Below are positions 11,751-23,565 of a stretch of 64,000 nucleotides of DNA, piece by piece (the stretch's first letter is position 1; the number at the start of each line of letters is the position of its first letter). The notes under the pieces are model-generated. The model made no database searches. It was not told where the DNA came from and was given only the letters and a program-made list of their open reading frames with translations. Source of the DNA: Arthonia radiata (Eukaryota; Ascomycota; Arthoniomycetes; Arthoniales; Arthoniaceae); the NCBI GenBank assembly GCA_002989075.1, contig PSQN01000006.1:1426001-1490000 (forward strand), read 5' to 3'. A program made the translations under genes and the position numbers.

Positions 11751-13686
11751 TCACTGCTCAGGGCTGACTCTTTCCCATGAGCCGGACTCGCTCAAGCGAC
11801 GCGTCCTACTCGTACCATCTACAGGTTTGATGCCCATCATCCGCCTTATTAGGATTGACGGCGTCAAAGCTCCAATGATGCCGTATGCCACACTGCCTTG
11901 ACCTACCCTTTGCACACTCCACGGCCGCGAGCGGGTCAGTGTATCGAAGACTGCGTTGTTCAATTCGCGCAGATGGCTGCCTCGGTTGCGTTTGTTCTGC
12001 CCGATCCCTCGAAGCAGCTGCTGTTTGCCGTAGAAGACGTCCTTGCCGGCGAGATAATTTTGCGCGTATGCAGTGCGAGCGAACGATGGCCAGTTTAGAA
12101 CTTCCTGCCCAGCATCACTGGTAAGTGCGCCTCGCGTTGACGCAGCGTTATGGTCAAAGTGACCAAGCCGTACCTGGCACACTTTAACCCCTATCGTTGC
12201 CGCCTCGCTGCGGAGACTTGCAGAAAAGCCCTCAAGAGCGCCCACCATCGTGCTCTCGACACTCTGGAAGGGTACCCTCATGTTCGAGACTATCGAAGGT
12301 GTTAGGATCAGTATGCGCGATTGAAGCTCGCTCAGGGTGCGCAAGAATGCCTGAGCAATGGCGACGGTGCGGAGCACCTAGAAATAAGACGTCAGCACAG
12401 CCTTATCTTGAGTTGCGGTTCAGACGAAGCCTGTGAGACAACGCCGGCGCGCTTGCTGGCTTATAGTAGCTCCGAGACCAGAGAACAGGATGTGTGGATG
12501 CTCTTCGGCTTACCTAGAGATAAAATGTCAGTACAACCCATTATGAAGAGCAGTCACACTAGCGTGCGCAAATTTCAGACCAGCTTTACGGGGACAACGC
12601 CAGCTCGCTGCTTGCTGGGCGCTAGACATTGTAGTAATGCAGAGAGCGAGCGGCTGCTGATATACTAGTACGCAGGGCTACCAACCAAGACTAGTGACGC
12701 AGCAGTTACCCTAGCAGCGCTTGATCTCGAAAGGCAATCCGCGTGTCATCGCCGGCGATTCAGATGCTGAGGGTGGCCTCCAGGACTACAGAAGGACAGG
12801 TGTGGACGCTGTTGAACTTACCTTCGTGTTGAGTTCATCGGACCATATCTCCGTAGGTATGGTTTCTACAGGACCTGATGGGTATGTAATGTCTGGCACG
12901 AGTACCAGACCAGCTAGCGACAAGTCATGTGGCTCGCTGCCGGCCGATGCATACTGTGGTGTTCTCAAGAGCTGTCTGAACTGGGTAATTGTGTTGTCCA
13001 CATCAAGAGGCTGGCCGCTTTTTGTCAGCAAATCGTCAAGGAGATGGAGCCGTAGAAACCATACATCTTCTACGTCTAGATGCAGAGGCAGTATATCTGC
13101 TTTGCGCTCCGCTTTTACGTCTTCTTCTTCTGCTGGACTTTCCGTCACCACGTAGACGATGAAGCCTCTTCGCTCGAGGTCGAGTATAATAGACCTGGCT
13201 ATGGGCGTATTTGGTGACCCTGCTACGACGACGACCTCGCACCGCGCCCCAGTCTTGGATTTCTTTGCTCTTCTCTTCTTGGCATATATGCGGCGCCTTC
13301 TGGCATAAAGAAACGCGCCAGTGCCGAAGAAGGCGGTTGCCGCCGCGACTGCAGCACGGTGTTCAATGAGCCAGTCCGCGGTTGCGCCAACCATGCCCTT
13401 GCCGCCTCGAGGGAACCGGAGGGTGCGTGGCGGGGGTGGAGGAGGCCTCGGTCTTGCGAAGTTCGGCAGCCATGTGGCCGAATCGAGAGCGCCTCTTAAT
13501 TTGTTGCTGGCTTCGTCTATACCACCGTTGATAGCGTCTGCATAAGGAAATTCAACGACTGTGCGACTGATGTGGGAGGAGTAGGAGGCAAGCTGGGCGA
13601 TGGTCTCATTGGTCAGTATCGTGTATAGTACCCAAGCCAATGGTGATACTCACTGTATCTAGGAAAGCCTGGTCGTCGGACGTCAT
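11751..13686 (-). CDS. DUF1776 family protein, 476 aa, three exons
   Basis: Exons, in transcript order, are 13686-13654, 13592-12822 and 12377-11751; both introns are phase 0. The first exon gives MTSDDQAFLDT, the typical start of DUF1776 proteins. A hydrophobic stretch near residues 100-120, flanked by Pro- and Lys/Arg-rich segments, looks like a membrane anchor. The middle has a Rossmann-like block (VVVVAGSPNTPIARSIILDL), followed by LVLVPDITYPSGPVE and ILILTPSIVSN, family landmarks that recall short-chain dehydrogenases. The family is fungal and its activity is unknown; some members are described as mitochondrial, and I infer a membrane-anchored SDR-like protein. Intron 1 is an ordinary 61 nt, but intron 2 is 444 nt and internally repeated (see 12378-12821). 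Confidence 0.88.
12378..12821 (-). repeat. Second DUF1776 intron: three diverged tandem intron copies
   Basis: Read on the minus strand, the intron falls into three related units: 12821-12691 (131 nt), 12690-12514 (177 nt) and 12513-12378 (136 nt). Units 1 and 3 begin alike (GTAAGtt/cc..., then GTCCACACC versus ATCCACACA about ten bases on). Units 2 and 3 share CCAGCAAGC, a GGCGTTGTC block, and near-identical ends with a TGACATTTTATCTCTAG / TGACGTCTTATTTCTAG branch-plus-acceptor. Each unit ends in CTAG. At the unit 2/3 boundary the acceptor CTAG is followed at once by a GTAAGC donor, so a complete intron sits directly behind another. Confidence 0.75.
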
Positions 13687-14999
13687 TATTGAACGGGAAG
13701 GATATTTCGGTTACTGCTATGCAAGGGAGGACAGAAATAATGGGGTACCGAGACAGGCAGTGCAATGTGAAACAAAAGATGCGCGTTGGCCGCTTTTGGA
13801 CAGTGAAATGCGCCCCCGGAGAATTCGTTGCTACGATAGTGCATGTCAGGATACGCTGCCGACCCTAGGCGCTTGCCATCAAGCAAGTTCACACTGGACG
13901 GCGTCGAGCGTATACCTACGAACACTTTAGTGTTCCCGTTGGCCGTAAAAGCGACAAGAAGCTGGCGTAGCAAACACTACTCCATTCTCCAGACGCAAGC
14001 ATGTAAACGCGAAGGCTGTAGTACTAGCTTTCATTGACTGGGCGGCAACCTATCTTGACACGTACGATTGCCAGTGTATATTGGCGATAGTTCACGGAGC
14101 TGGACGTATTAGCATGAGAAACTCAGCTCAGAATACAACTGTATCACGCCCAGATGATATATATAAGCCTCGACTTGTATGAAGGGATTCCTCGCACATC
14201 GAAGTACCATGGACTCCTCGCACACATCTGCGGGGCCATGATTTGCGTCCGTTGCCCTGGTTAAGAGCGGGAAGCAACCGAGACAAGACATCGGGACCGA
14301 GCTGGCGGGTGCAGCTAAAGAGCACGCTGCACGAGGCCTTTGCGTGATCAGAGCGGCTCAGAAAACGTGTCTTAATTTGGTGACTTTTCGTCCGATCGCG
14401 AATAATGCCATCGCTAGCTCCACTGGCCCGCCCAATCCCCTCAGCCCCATGACGCGAGGCTCATCTCTGCTCTGTGCGTTGCGCCTATCTACTGCGCACT
14501 TCTGGACATGTGTCTTCCACGCCTCGACCATTTTCGAATAACTTCCACTTCCACACATTATCAAGAACCCTCTCGTGTCGACCGGGTGCTGGCGCGTGGG
14601 CCAATCTGATAGCACTGTTATTATCACATTCATTGCATGAACCCAGTCCACGTTTGGCCCTCCACCTCCATCTGGTACCTCGAAACCATCCTTCTTCCTC
14701 TGCCGTGCCTTCAGGCAACATTCTTACTCACCTTCTTCCCGCCATCTCACCTACATTGCGTCCATTGTCGAGCTATTTCTTCCCCCGCGCTGCAGTCCTG
14801 AGACACTCATACACCCACCTCTTCGTCCAACACGTCCCGCATCCCGGCTCCTTCCGCAGCATTTGCGGACTATGCCCTCGCTCCTCTCGCCTCCACAACT
14901 ACTCGTGCGTTTCATTCGTACAAGAAGACACGTTAGCCCCCAAACTCTCTATCGCCAGCGCTCATCTTCCTTGCCCCGCCACACCGAGCCGCCACCAAC
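13687..14999. other. Intergenic between divergent DUF1776 and Wss1 genes
   Basis: A wide divergent promoter region. The last ~400 bp before 15000 is pyrimidine-rich on the + strand, typical of a fungal promoter/5' UTR. The 196-aa frame at 14474-15064 reads through this C/T-rich leader and into the Wss1 start in another frame; I treat it as spurious. Confidence 0.5.
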
Positions 15000-16920
15000 A
15001 TGCGCGAGCTAGACGCACTCGTAGGTTCCTACGTGCATCTCGACAAGCTTCCTCGCGCCAATGAGGCTTTGCGCGAGCTGCAAAAGATCGCCTCGCTTGT
15101 CAAGCCGGTCATGCGGAATCGAGGCTGGCATGTCGGCACACTGACAGAGTTTTGGCCCGAGCAGAACAACCTTCTGGGTGCGTACTGCCATGCTTCATAC
15201 TGTCCGGATCAAGACATCAAGCTAACTGGTGGGTAAGGCCTGAACGTCAACCGCGGACAGAAGATTTGCCTGCGCTTGCGCTACGCCGGCGACAAGACGC
15301 AATTCCTCCCCCTCGACAGCTGTGTGGATACCATGTTACATGAGTATGTAATTCACGTTGACGTAAAACTATCGCAAATACTCGAAGCTAACTTCGGTGC
15401 CCAGGCTTTGTCACAATGTGATCGGCCCGCATAACGAAGCCTTCCATAAGCTCTGGAATGAGCTCCGTGACGAGTACACAGATCTCAAGATCAAGGGCTA
15501 CACGGGTGAGGGCTTCCTGTCAGAAGGATACCGACTTGGAGGCGCTCGAATACCTGCACACGAGATGCGACGCCAGCGCCGACTGACTGCCGAGCGGCGC
15601 AACACCTTACAGAAGGGCTCTGGACAGCGACTGGGTGGCCGACCTGTTCCACGAAGTACCGACATTCGCGGTGTGATCACGGACGCAGTCAGCAATCGCC
15701 GTCAGACAATCACACAGGGCTGTGGATCTGGTAACCGCGACCGAGACGAGCGCCTGGCAAACGAGGCAACCAGGAACGGTTTCCGAACGCAAGCTGAGGA
15801 GGATCAGGCCAACGACAGAGCCATTGCTGAGGCGTTGTGGGAACTTGCGCAGCAAGATGAAGCGAACCAAGAGCCTCAAGATCCATTGCAGTGGAAGAGT
15901 GACGGCTTACATTGGGATCAAGAGAGGGGCCTCGATGTTCCTGCTCCACTGTCGAAGCACAAGAGAAGTCACTCCGCAATGGACTCGCAGGCAGCGACCT
16001 TCTTCGTGGACGACGATGACGACGTCCCTCGAGGCCTGAACATGACTACCGATGACATTCCTCCCGCAGTTGCCCGCTCCAATCGCTTATCCGAGACACC
16101 AAGGCCAGATTCTGATACCTTGGGTAACGACGTCTTTCCGACCTCAAGACCGCCCCTGCCAACTGCGTCCAATAACAAAGCGCGCCCCAAGGTCTTCCTG
16201 CCTGAGAAACCCCTTCCTTCGAAAGCTCCTCCACTCGAGGAGCATCCTGCATTCCGCAACTCTGGCGGTTCGTCAGCTTCAGCAGGTTCATGTCACTCTT
16301 CAAATCATTCAGCCGCTCCATCAGTTTCCTCCTTCACCAGCTCCAACCCTGTCAACTCTCCACATCCTTCAGCTTTCATGTCACCGGTCGAACACAACAC
16401 TCGACGTCCTTCCGCAGTCGCACCCACACCGCTCCAAACATCGCTCAGCCGATCACCTTCACCATTGCGTTCGAGAAGAGTATCAACCTGGACATGTCCC
16501 AGCTGCACGCTGGTAAACCCTCAGGACTACTTGGCCTGTGACGCTTGCACAGGGCCGCGACCTTGTTCTGGCACTATCGATGACTTCTCGACGATGCAGG
16601 ACATGGGTCCTGACGCAATGCCGACTCAGAGCCCGATGTCGCCTGCAGAGCTACCGGGTTCGGCTGTTTTCTGGGAAGACCGTCGCTCAACATCATCTGG
16701 CTACAGCCCGTCAGCATACAGTAGTCGGCCATCTTCCGTCCGGACGGTGGCAACGATGACAGCGGCACAAAAGACCGCAAGAAGTCTCGCTGCTGCCACT
16801 AAGAACGCCGTACCGGCACACGAAAAGAGGATTGGATGGAACTGCCATAATTGCGGTACCTTCATGGAGGATAAGTGGTGGACTTGCAGCCTTTGCGAAA
16901 GAATGAGGACGACTTCATGA
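15000..16920 (+). CDS. wss1: Wss1-type WLM-domain DNA-protein-crosslink metalloprotease, 599 aa
   Basis: Three exons: 15000-15177, 15238-15343 and 15405-16920, with introns of 60 and 61 nt. The N-terminal WLM domain spans about residues 1-170. Its zinc-protease signature, HELCHNVIGPHNEAF (residues 94-108), is formed across the second splice junction and supplies the HExxH plus third His ligand. The block GYTGEGFLSEG follows. The long middle is disordered and Ser/Pro-rich. Two C-terminal RanBP2-type zinc fingers follow, WTCPSCTLVNP...CDAC near residue 460 and WNCHNCGTFM...CSLC at the very end. Wss1/Spartan proteases cleave proteins covalently trapped on DNA and bind Cdc48 and SUMO. Family assignment is firm; substrates are inferred from yeast. 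The start MRELD matches the usual N-terminus of fungal Wss1. Confidence 0.93.
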
Positions 16921-17381
16921 TACGAAACGACACGAGCTTTCTTTGCGCTTCGAGCGCGGCATTTAGCATAGCGAACGGGGTGCACGCTTTGATGATACCT
17001 CTTGTTTCTTGATAGTACACAGATAGCCATTATAATGGCCGAAGGCAGCTTCAAGAAGTGTACCAGATATACGCCTTGGATACCACCTGAACTCTCAATG
17101 CTATTGCTACTGCGTCGACAATACTTGACATTGGAGGGTATGCTGGTATTTCTCGTCAGGAACAGCTTTTCTGAGACGTAGGAGCAACGTCACACCTACC
17201 CTGACATTTTCTTGAGCACGTGAACGCGTCTGGCGCTAAAACGCGGCTCGACCCCACAAATCAGGTGGTGCGAGATCTGGGGGCTGAAACACGTCCTCCG
17301 CTCGGCCAACCTCAAGCAGCTCCTGGATTTACAAGTTTGAGCAAGCTTCTCTACATACATAGCTTCGGCTTCTCCGAAAAT
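16921..17381. other. Intergenic between wss1 and ams1
   Basis: Wss1 3' flank and ams1 promoter/leader; no further gene seen. Confidence 0.5.
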
Positions 17382-20300
17382 ATGGGAGGATCTTCGCAAT
17401 CAGCTGTAGTCAGCTCAGGCTACCCCAAATACTCCTCCGGGCCCAAGCCGAAGCAGATACATAGCATATACAGGGAGCGGCTGCGGCAGTTCACAGATCA
17501 GGGCCAGTTCTACGAGAATGGCCTAATGTCGTAGGTTCCGACCAGATGTGAGACCCCCTGGATGAAGTGCTGACAAAAGTGATTTCATAGAAAGCTCAAT
17601 GAAGGTGTAGCAAGAGGTGGACCCTATGTGCGCCTTTCTGTCTGGTCTGCTCCTGGCACCTCCCGTCCGACCTTCCAAGAAGCCACCGCTGCCGACAAGC
17701 ACTACCGCCAGACACAAGTTGGTCAAGCTTTCGGTCCAAGTTGGTCAACCCACTGGGTCCGCGTTGAGCTTGTCGTACCTCCCGAACTTCGCAAGAAGCG
17801 ACACCTCGAGCTGCACTGGGACGCTGACAATGAGGGCATGGTATGGACGACCGAGGGCGTACCACTGCAGGGTCTTTCTGGTGGCGGTGAGCGCGTTGAG
17901 TGGGTGCTGCCCGAATCATACAGAGACGGGCTGAAACACACGATCTATATCGAGATGGCGTGCAACGCTATGTTTGGAAACGCCGTGGGCGACACGAATG
18001 GACCGCCACGACCAGACAACTACTATCAATTGAAGCAAGCCGAGATTGTGGCGGTCAATTTGGACGCTCGTGGTCTATGGATGGACTTTTGGGAGATTGG
18101 CGATGCTGCGCGAGAGTTTCCTGAGAACTCTTGGGAGGAGCACGACGCTCTGCAGGTCGGTAATCGGATCATGGATGTCTTCATAGCCGCAGACGGTAGC
18201 AATGCTTCCATCCTTGAGGGTCGTAAGATTGCGTCAGAATACATCGGGAAAAAGGTCGACAAGGCGGATGTGTATGACGATTCGTACCCTTTCCAAATCA
18301 CCGGCATCGGAAATTGCCACATTGACACTTGCTGGCTGTGGCCTTGGGCCGAGACGAAGCGTAAGATTGCGCGCTCGTGGCTCAATCAGTGTGACTTGAT
18401 TGAGAGATATCCTGAATACCGCTTTTGCGCCTCGCAAGCACAGCAGTTCAAATGGCTCAAGACGTACTATCCCACGGCGTTCGACCGCGTGAAGGAGAAA
18501 GTGAAAGACGGTCGCTTCCACCATATTGGCGGTAGCTGGGTCGAGCACGACACAAATATGCCGAGCGGTGAGTCTCTAAGTCGCCAGTTTCTGTATGGCC
18601 AGCGCTTCTTCGAGAGCCATTTCGGCGAGCGATGCACGACTTTCTGGCTGCCGGACACGTTCGGCTACTCCACTCAATTGCCGCAGCTATGCCGGTTGGC
18701 AGGTATGAGTCGCTTCTTCACCCAAAAGCTTAGCTGGAACAACATCAACAACTTCCCTCATACAACCTTCAACTGGGTGGCGCTAGACGGAAGTCAGGTG
18801 CTCTGCCATATGACTCCCTGCAACACCTACACGGCCGAGGCCGACTTTGGTGACGTGAAGAGGAGTATCACTCAGCACAAGAGCATGAATGAATCACCTC
18901 GCAGCTTGTTGCCGTTTGGCAAGGGCGATGGTGGTGGCGGTCCGACATGGCGACATCTCGAGAAGCTGCGACGCACTCGAGGCATGGCTGATACTGTAGG
19001 CTCAATCATGCCACGTGTAAAGCTAGGTGAGAGTGTGGATGATTTCTTCGCGCGGCTTGAGAAGGAGAGCAAAGAGAAGGGCGTTGACTTTGTGACCTGG
19101 AATGGCGAGCTGTATCTGGAGCTGCATCGCGGCTGCTACACCAGTCAAGCGAACAACAAGCGCAACAACCGAAGGGCCGAGCAGCTACTTCATGACATTG
19201 AGTTCTTGGCCACTATGGCCAGCTTGAAGGAGGTGACCGATAGCAGCTCCGACAAGTATCGCTATCCGAAGAAAGAGGTCGACGAGATGTGGGAGAATGT
19301 GTTGTTGTGTCAATTCCATGATTGCTTGCCTGGCAGTGCGATCGAAATGTGCTATGATGATTCCGATGAGGTAAGTATCGATCGGCGTCACTGCAACGGT
19401 TCGTTCGCTGTATGCTGACTGTTCTGTAGCTCTATCAGAAGGTGTTCACAATTGGTGAAAGGCTGCTCGCCGATGCGGCCGCCTATCTTGGGTTACGGCA
19501 TCCTGAGCCGAGCGACACCAATGACAGATTGGTGGCGGTCAACACGCTTCCATTTGCGCGCCATGAGATCATCAAGACACCTCCTCGACCTGGTCAGTCG
19601 GGCTACGCGTACGTTTCTCCATACTCGGACTCGACCACCAGCGCAGGATCTTCCGTCGGACTTTGTGAGGTCGCGCCAATTCCTAACTTTTCTTCGTCTT
19701 CGTCGCCACCCTTCCGGTCCAGTGCCGTGACTTGCAAGTTCTTGAGCGCAGGTTGCTTTCTCCTGGAGAACGCGCAGTACAGGGTGACCCTCGACAATGG
19801 TGTGATTCCTTCACTGTATTCTAAGGTCCTTGATCGTGAATTGGTGCCAGAGGGCAAGAAGATGAACCAACCTGTCTTCTTCGACGACAAGCCGCTCTTC
19901 TGGCAAGCATGGGACACCGAGATGTTCCATCTGCGCTCGCGGAAGGAGGTGCCATCAACCACGACCTTCGTTCTCGAACAGGGCCCAATGCGTGTTGCGG
20001 TCCAGACCTACTGGCAGATTACACCGCGCTCTTGGATGAAGACAACCGTCTCTATGATGGGTGTGCCTCTAGCTGGCGAGTCGCACGTTCCTGCTGGAGA
20101 GCTGCCTGCCGTCCCAATTGAGGTGTCTGCTGAGATTGAGTGGCGAGAGGATAAGAAGGCCATTAAGACCGAGTTTCCAACAACGTTGACGCCTCTTCAC
20201 AATCAATTTGTGGCTGAGACGCAGTACGGGTTGGTCTCTAGGCCAACCCACCGCAACACTTCCTGGGACGCTGCGAAATTTGAAGTTGTCTGCCACCGGT

Positions 20301-21175
20301 TCGCTGCGGTTCAAGAGGCTCATGATGGCCTGGCGATCCTGAATGACTCGAAGTATGGCTTTGCTGCTGAGGGTTCGACAATGCGGCTGAGCGTGCTGCG
20401 AGCTCCAAAGGCTCCTGATGGACATGCTGACATGGGTCGTCACTACTGTCGTTGGGCCATCCTCCCCTTTTCGACCTCGAGCTCAGCTGGAGGTATCAGT
20501 AAAGTCGTTCAAGCCGCTCGTGCATTCAACAACCCCATATCGCTTCCCTTTCCCAACGGCATAGGCAAAGAGTACGCCACTGAGTCGCCTTCAACCGGCT
20601 CACCGATACCATCGTCGACCGCAGACAACATACCATCCTCACCCGCGAGCGTCCAGCCATCAACAGCCGCCACCAGCCTTTCGAGCCTTTCACTGAATTC
20701 CGAATCTGCACCTCTGAGGGGTACCAGCAATCAAGGAGGCCGTGGTAACCTAGGGTCCTCTGCTCTTTACCCTTACACGTCACTGCAGTCTTACATCTAT
20801 GCCGCCAAACCCTCGCTTTTGTCGAGCCTCGCCCAGCTGCTGTCGGCCTTCACTATTCACCAGTCTGGAGAACAGCACGTCGTGCTTGACACAATCAAGC
20901 GTGGTGAGGATGATGAGGACCTGTATTACGATGGCTCGCTGTTCGCGCCGCGGCAGGAGAGGAGCGTCATACTGAGGCTGTATGAGGCTGTTGGTGCCCG
21001 AGGTAAGGCCGTGCTGAAGGTCGGGGCTGGGTTGAGGGTGAAGAAGGCGTGTAGATGCTCTTTGCTGGAGGATGAGGAGGAGAGCTTTGAGGTTGTGAGG
21101 GCGGAGGGAGGCGGAGAGAGTGTGGAGGTGGCGTTGAGGGCCTTTGAGGTCTTGACCGTGAAGGTTGTGGTGTAG
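17382..21175 (+). CDS. ams1: Vacuolar-type alpha-mannosidase, GH38 (Ams1), 1224 aa
   Basis: Three exons: 17382-17530, 17591-19370 and 19430-21175, with introns of 60 and 59 nt (GCTGAC branch sites). Family GH38 class II alpha-mannosidases trim free and N-linked oligomannosides; yeast Ams1 reaches the vacuole by the Cvt pathway. Visible landmarks are FGPSWSTHW in the N-terminal sandwich, the zinc site GIGNCHIDTCWLWPW (His near 293, Asp near 295), and the nucleophile Asp in FWLPDTFGYS (near 405). LELHRGCYTSQA and QFHDCLPGS also match. There is no signal peptide, as in Ams1. It is somewhat longer than yeast Ams1 (about 1080 aa) because of a Ser/Thr/Pro-rich insert of roughly 85 residues (coded around 20550-20800) and a shorter Ser-rich loop. 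Both are in frame and look like disordered loops, not introns. Confidence 0.93.
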
Positions 21176-21531
21176 GTTGCTGGGGGAGGGCGGAGCGGTC
21201 GGAGCGGCTGGGAGGGTGTGGTCTGTACTCTATGTATTAGTGAAATGCACGGCGTTCTGATCTGAAGCCCCCGAGGGTGCCTATTACTTACGTGAGGTCT
21301 GCTAGGCTGAGGCTGCCCGGGACGAGAGTGCTTGCGATGGACGAGGGCTGGTCTACAAGGTGAGTGAATCAGTCTCTCTTTCGTCTCCTTGTGGAAAAGA
21401 TGGCTTCGTACCCCAATAATATGCTTCGCCAAGGCGGCGCAGAGGCTCAGCTGCGCTTCGCCTAATAGTCGAGGTCAGAGACTTGTGAAGTTGTCAATGC
21501 TAGGACTGAAGTACATACCATGGCGAGCCGT
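21176..21531. other. Intergenic: 3' flank of ams1
   Basis: Convergent spacer between ams1 and the first Met-Cys family gene; nothing else seen. Confidence 0.5.
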
Positions 21532-21786
21532 TCAGGCCTGGTAGTCCGGCGGCGGCTCGTAATCAGGCGGCGGAGGGCCAGCCTGCTCATAAGGCGGCGG
21601 CCCGTATCTGCGCACCAGCCTGCACGCCGGACACCGCCGGAACGGCTGGCTCAGGCCCATTCTGAGGTCTGAGGGTGCGCCGCACCCGCTGTGGAAGATG
21701 CGCTCGCGGAGACAGCGCACACTGTGGTCTGTGACGGGCCAATGCCCGCACCAGTACTTCGTTGTGAGGGAGATGTGGTAGCACAT
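21532..21786 (-). CDS. Met-Cys family member 1, with PPxY tail, 84 aa
   Basis: Intronless. The N-terminal part carries the family ligands: Met-Cys, then YWCGHWP, an isolated Cys, GCG and the closing CPAC (about residues 52-55). The last ~25 residues are Pro/Tyr-rich and contain one PPPY and two PPDY tetrapeptides, all fitting the PPxY consensus bound by WW domains, for example those of NEDD4/Rsp5 ubiquitin ligases. A small zinc-binding adaptor for a WW-domain protein is therefore possible, but this is inference. No signal peptide or membrane segment. It lies convergent to ams1. Confidence 0.7.
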   Translation of the reverse strand: MCYHISLTTKYWCGHWPVTDHSVRCLRERIFHSGCGAPSDLRMGLSQPFRRCPACRLVRRYGPPPYEQAGPPPPDYEPPPDYQA

Positions 21787-23238
21787 GTTGCAAGTTTATA
21801 TGTGGTGTTTGCTATACTAACGTGTGCTGGGGAACAGTCTGTCTACAATGTGATTTTGGTCACTTGGGGAGGGCAAGTGGCTTACGTCAGCTAATGGTAG
21901 GGTTGTTGCTGGGCCAGAGGGATGACACGTGCTGGTGTTTAGAAAGAAACACGAACAGCTTGCGCGCTTTCGTCTGGACCTTCTTGAGGTCAATTTTGCG
22001 CGCACGCCGTCAGAATAATTGGCGAATTCCGCTGATTATAATGCTCTCACTATCATCCTGCCATACTGGTCTGATATTCCGCCAAAGCACAGCAATTCCC
22101 GCCCTGTCGAGCCTTCGGAATACCTTCACGAGTTCTCGCACTATTCCTCCGATCTTTGACTTCTCACAAACCTATTCACGCCACATGCTCTTTTGAAAGG
22201 TTGCGGTACATCAGCAGCATTACGGTACAGCATTCCTCCACTGCGGGCTCATCGGCAAGCGCGCCATCTCCTCAGAGTCGAGCTTCAATTCAGTGCGGAT
22301 CCGCATTCGCTGCTCAAAAGCACGATTCAATGGCTGATCTTGTTCGTTAGGCACAGGTCGCTGCACAGCAATGTCACTGGGTCTCTGCGATCCAAATTTC
22401 GCCGCTAAACGACCATGCCGGGTTCTCGGAGCTCGCGCACGATCACTGCTACCATATTCGATTATTGCTCCACGCTATTACGAGAACCCACATACTCTCA
22501 TACTGTTCTGGACGACAACATCTACTTGCGAAATTCAGATCCTCGAGCATGGAACGCCTTTCGAAATTCTCTCTACAAGGCTCTGGAGCGCCGACGGCGG
22601 CACGATCGAATGCAAAGTCCCGGTCACCCTTAGTTTGCCGACCCCTTGAGACGCTGTTGCGAATGAAAAGGGCGCACATTACGATACGCGCGTTCTCACG
22701 ACCCGGTTCGCAAAATAAAATCGAGATGGCATCGTTAAAAGCAAGGTCTTCGACTCAGGTTGACGTTGTGGCCAGTAAACAAGAAGTTATAGCTCTGAGG
22801 GATGGAGTGTGTTCCCAAGCGTCTTACGGAGACTGTCATACGTCCAGACTCTCTCCACATCAAGCAAAAATCACGAGAAAGCATCGGCGCAGTGGGAGGG
22901 AAGAGTTTTGTGCAATCATGCAATTGAACTAGGGTCTGGGATACTGCTAATCGGAGAGGGCCTTGCGCTATTCAAACAACAAAGCGAGCCTGCTTCGGCG
23001 AAGACATGCGTCTTGCCCTATTTGAAGGTGGGTGTAAGAGCTCATCCAGCAGTCTCCAACACCGAACGTTCGTCCCATTTGTGTGTGTTTGTGCAAAGTC
23101 AGCGTGACAACCCTGTCGATTGCCCCAAGCCGACCAGACAAACGCCGCCGCTTTCTCCAATCCGTGGACCAGGGAGGTCTCTTTGTCATTCTAGTCCTGT
23201 TCATTTAGAAAGTGCTAGGAAGCTTGATCGCTGTCCAT
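21787..23238. other. Spacer inside the Met-Cys cluster
   Basis: No gene I can support. A 72-aa frame at 22415-22633 (+), with a helical, Arg-rich end, is the only one with protein-like composition; it has no family or splice evidence. Confidence 0.35.
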
Positions 23239-23565
23239 TCAATCTTCGTCATCATCATCAGTGTCATTATACTCCTCAGACAGCTCGACAGACTCCTCAG
23301 CCCCATCGTCAACGAACGGCACCTGTCTCTCGAGCGAGCCACCGCAGTCGGTGCACTTCTCGTTCGGCGCTTCCTGGATGCGGTAGTACTTGGTGACGTG
23401 TTTCACGAAAGCCCAGCGACACTCCCCGTCTCCTCGCTCTCTCACCGCGCATTCATAGAGTTCAGGCCGCAGAGTGTTCGGTTCGAGGACGTAGTGGCGG
23501 CTGGCGCGGAAGATGGAGTGACCGCAGCCGGGTGCGACCCAGAGGATGCGCTTGACGAAGCACAT
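23239..23565 (-). CDS. Met-Cys family member 2, 108 aa
   Basis: Intronless from the ATG at 23565; the frame is open upstream, but the family's Met-Cys start fixes this codon. Ligands in order are Cys2, CGH (residues 14-16), two isolated Cys in the middle and CTDC near residue 80. The tail is strongly acidic (a run of Glu/Asp ending DTDDDDED). It is the closest relative of the member at 27627-27947: both read MC..R.....AP.CGH.IF...H.VLE.N and have C-x2-CGG.L. An acidic tail on a probable zinc module would suit binding to basic proteins, but no function is known. Confidence 0.72.
   Translation of the reverse strand: MCFVKRILWVAPGCGHSIFRASRHYVLEPNTLRPELYECAVRERGDGECRWAFVKHVTKYYRIQEAPNEKCTDCGGSLERQVPFVDDGAEESVELSEEYNDTDDDDED

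Noticed and set aside
14474-15064. 196-aa + frame ahead of wss1
   Set aside because: Reads through a C/T-rich promoter and overlaps the Wss1 start in another frame.
22415-22633. 72-aa + frame inside the cluster
   Set aside because: Protein-like composition but no Met-Cys start, ligands, splice sites or relative in the window.
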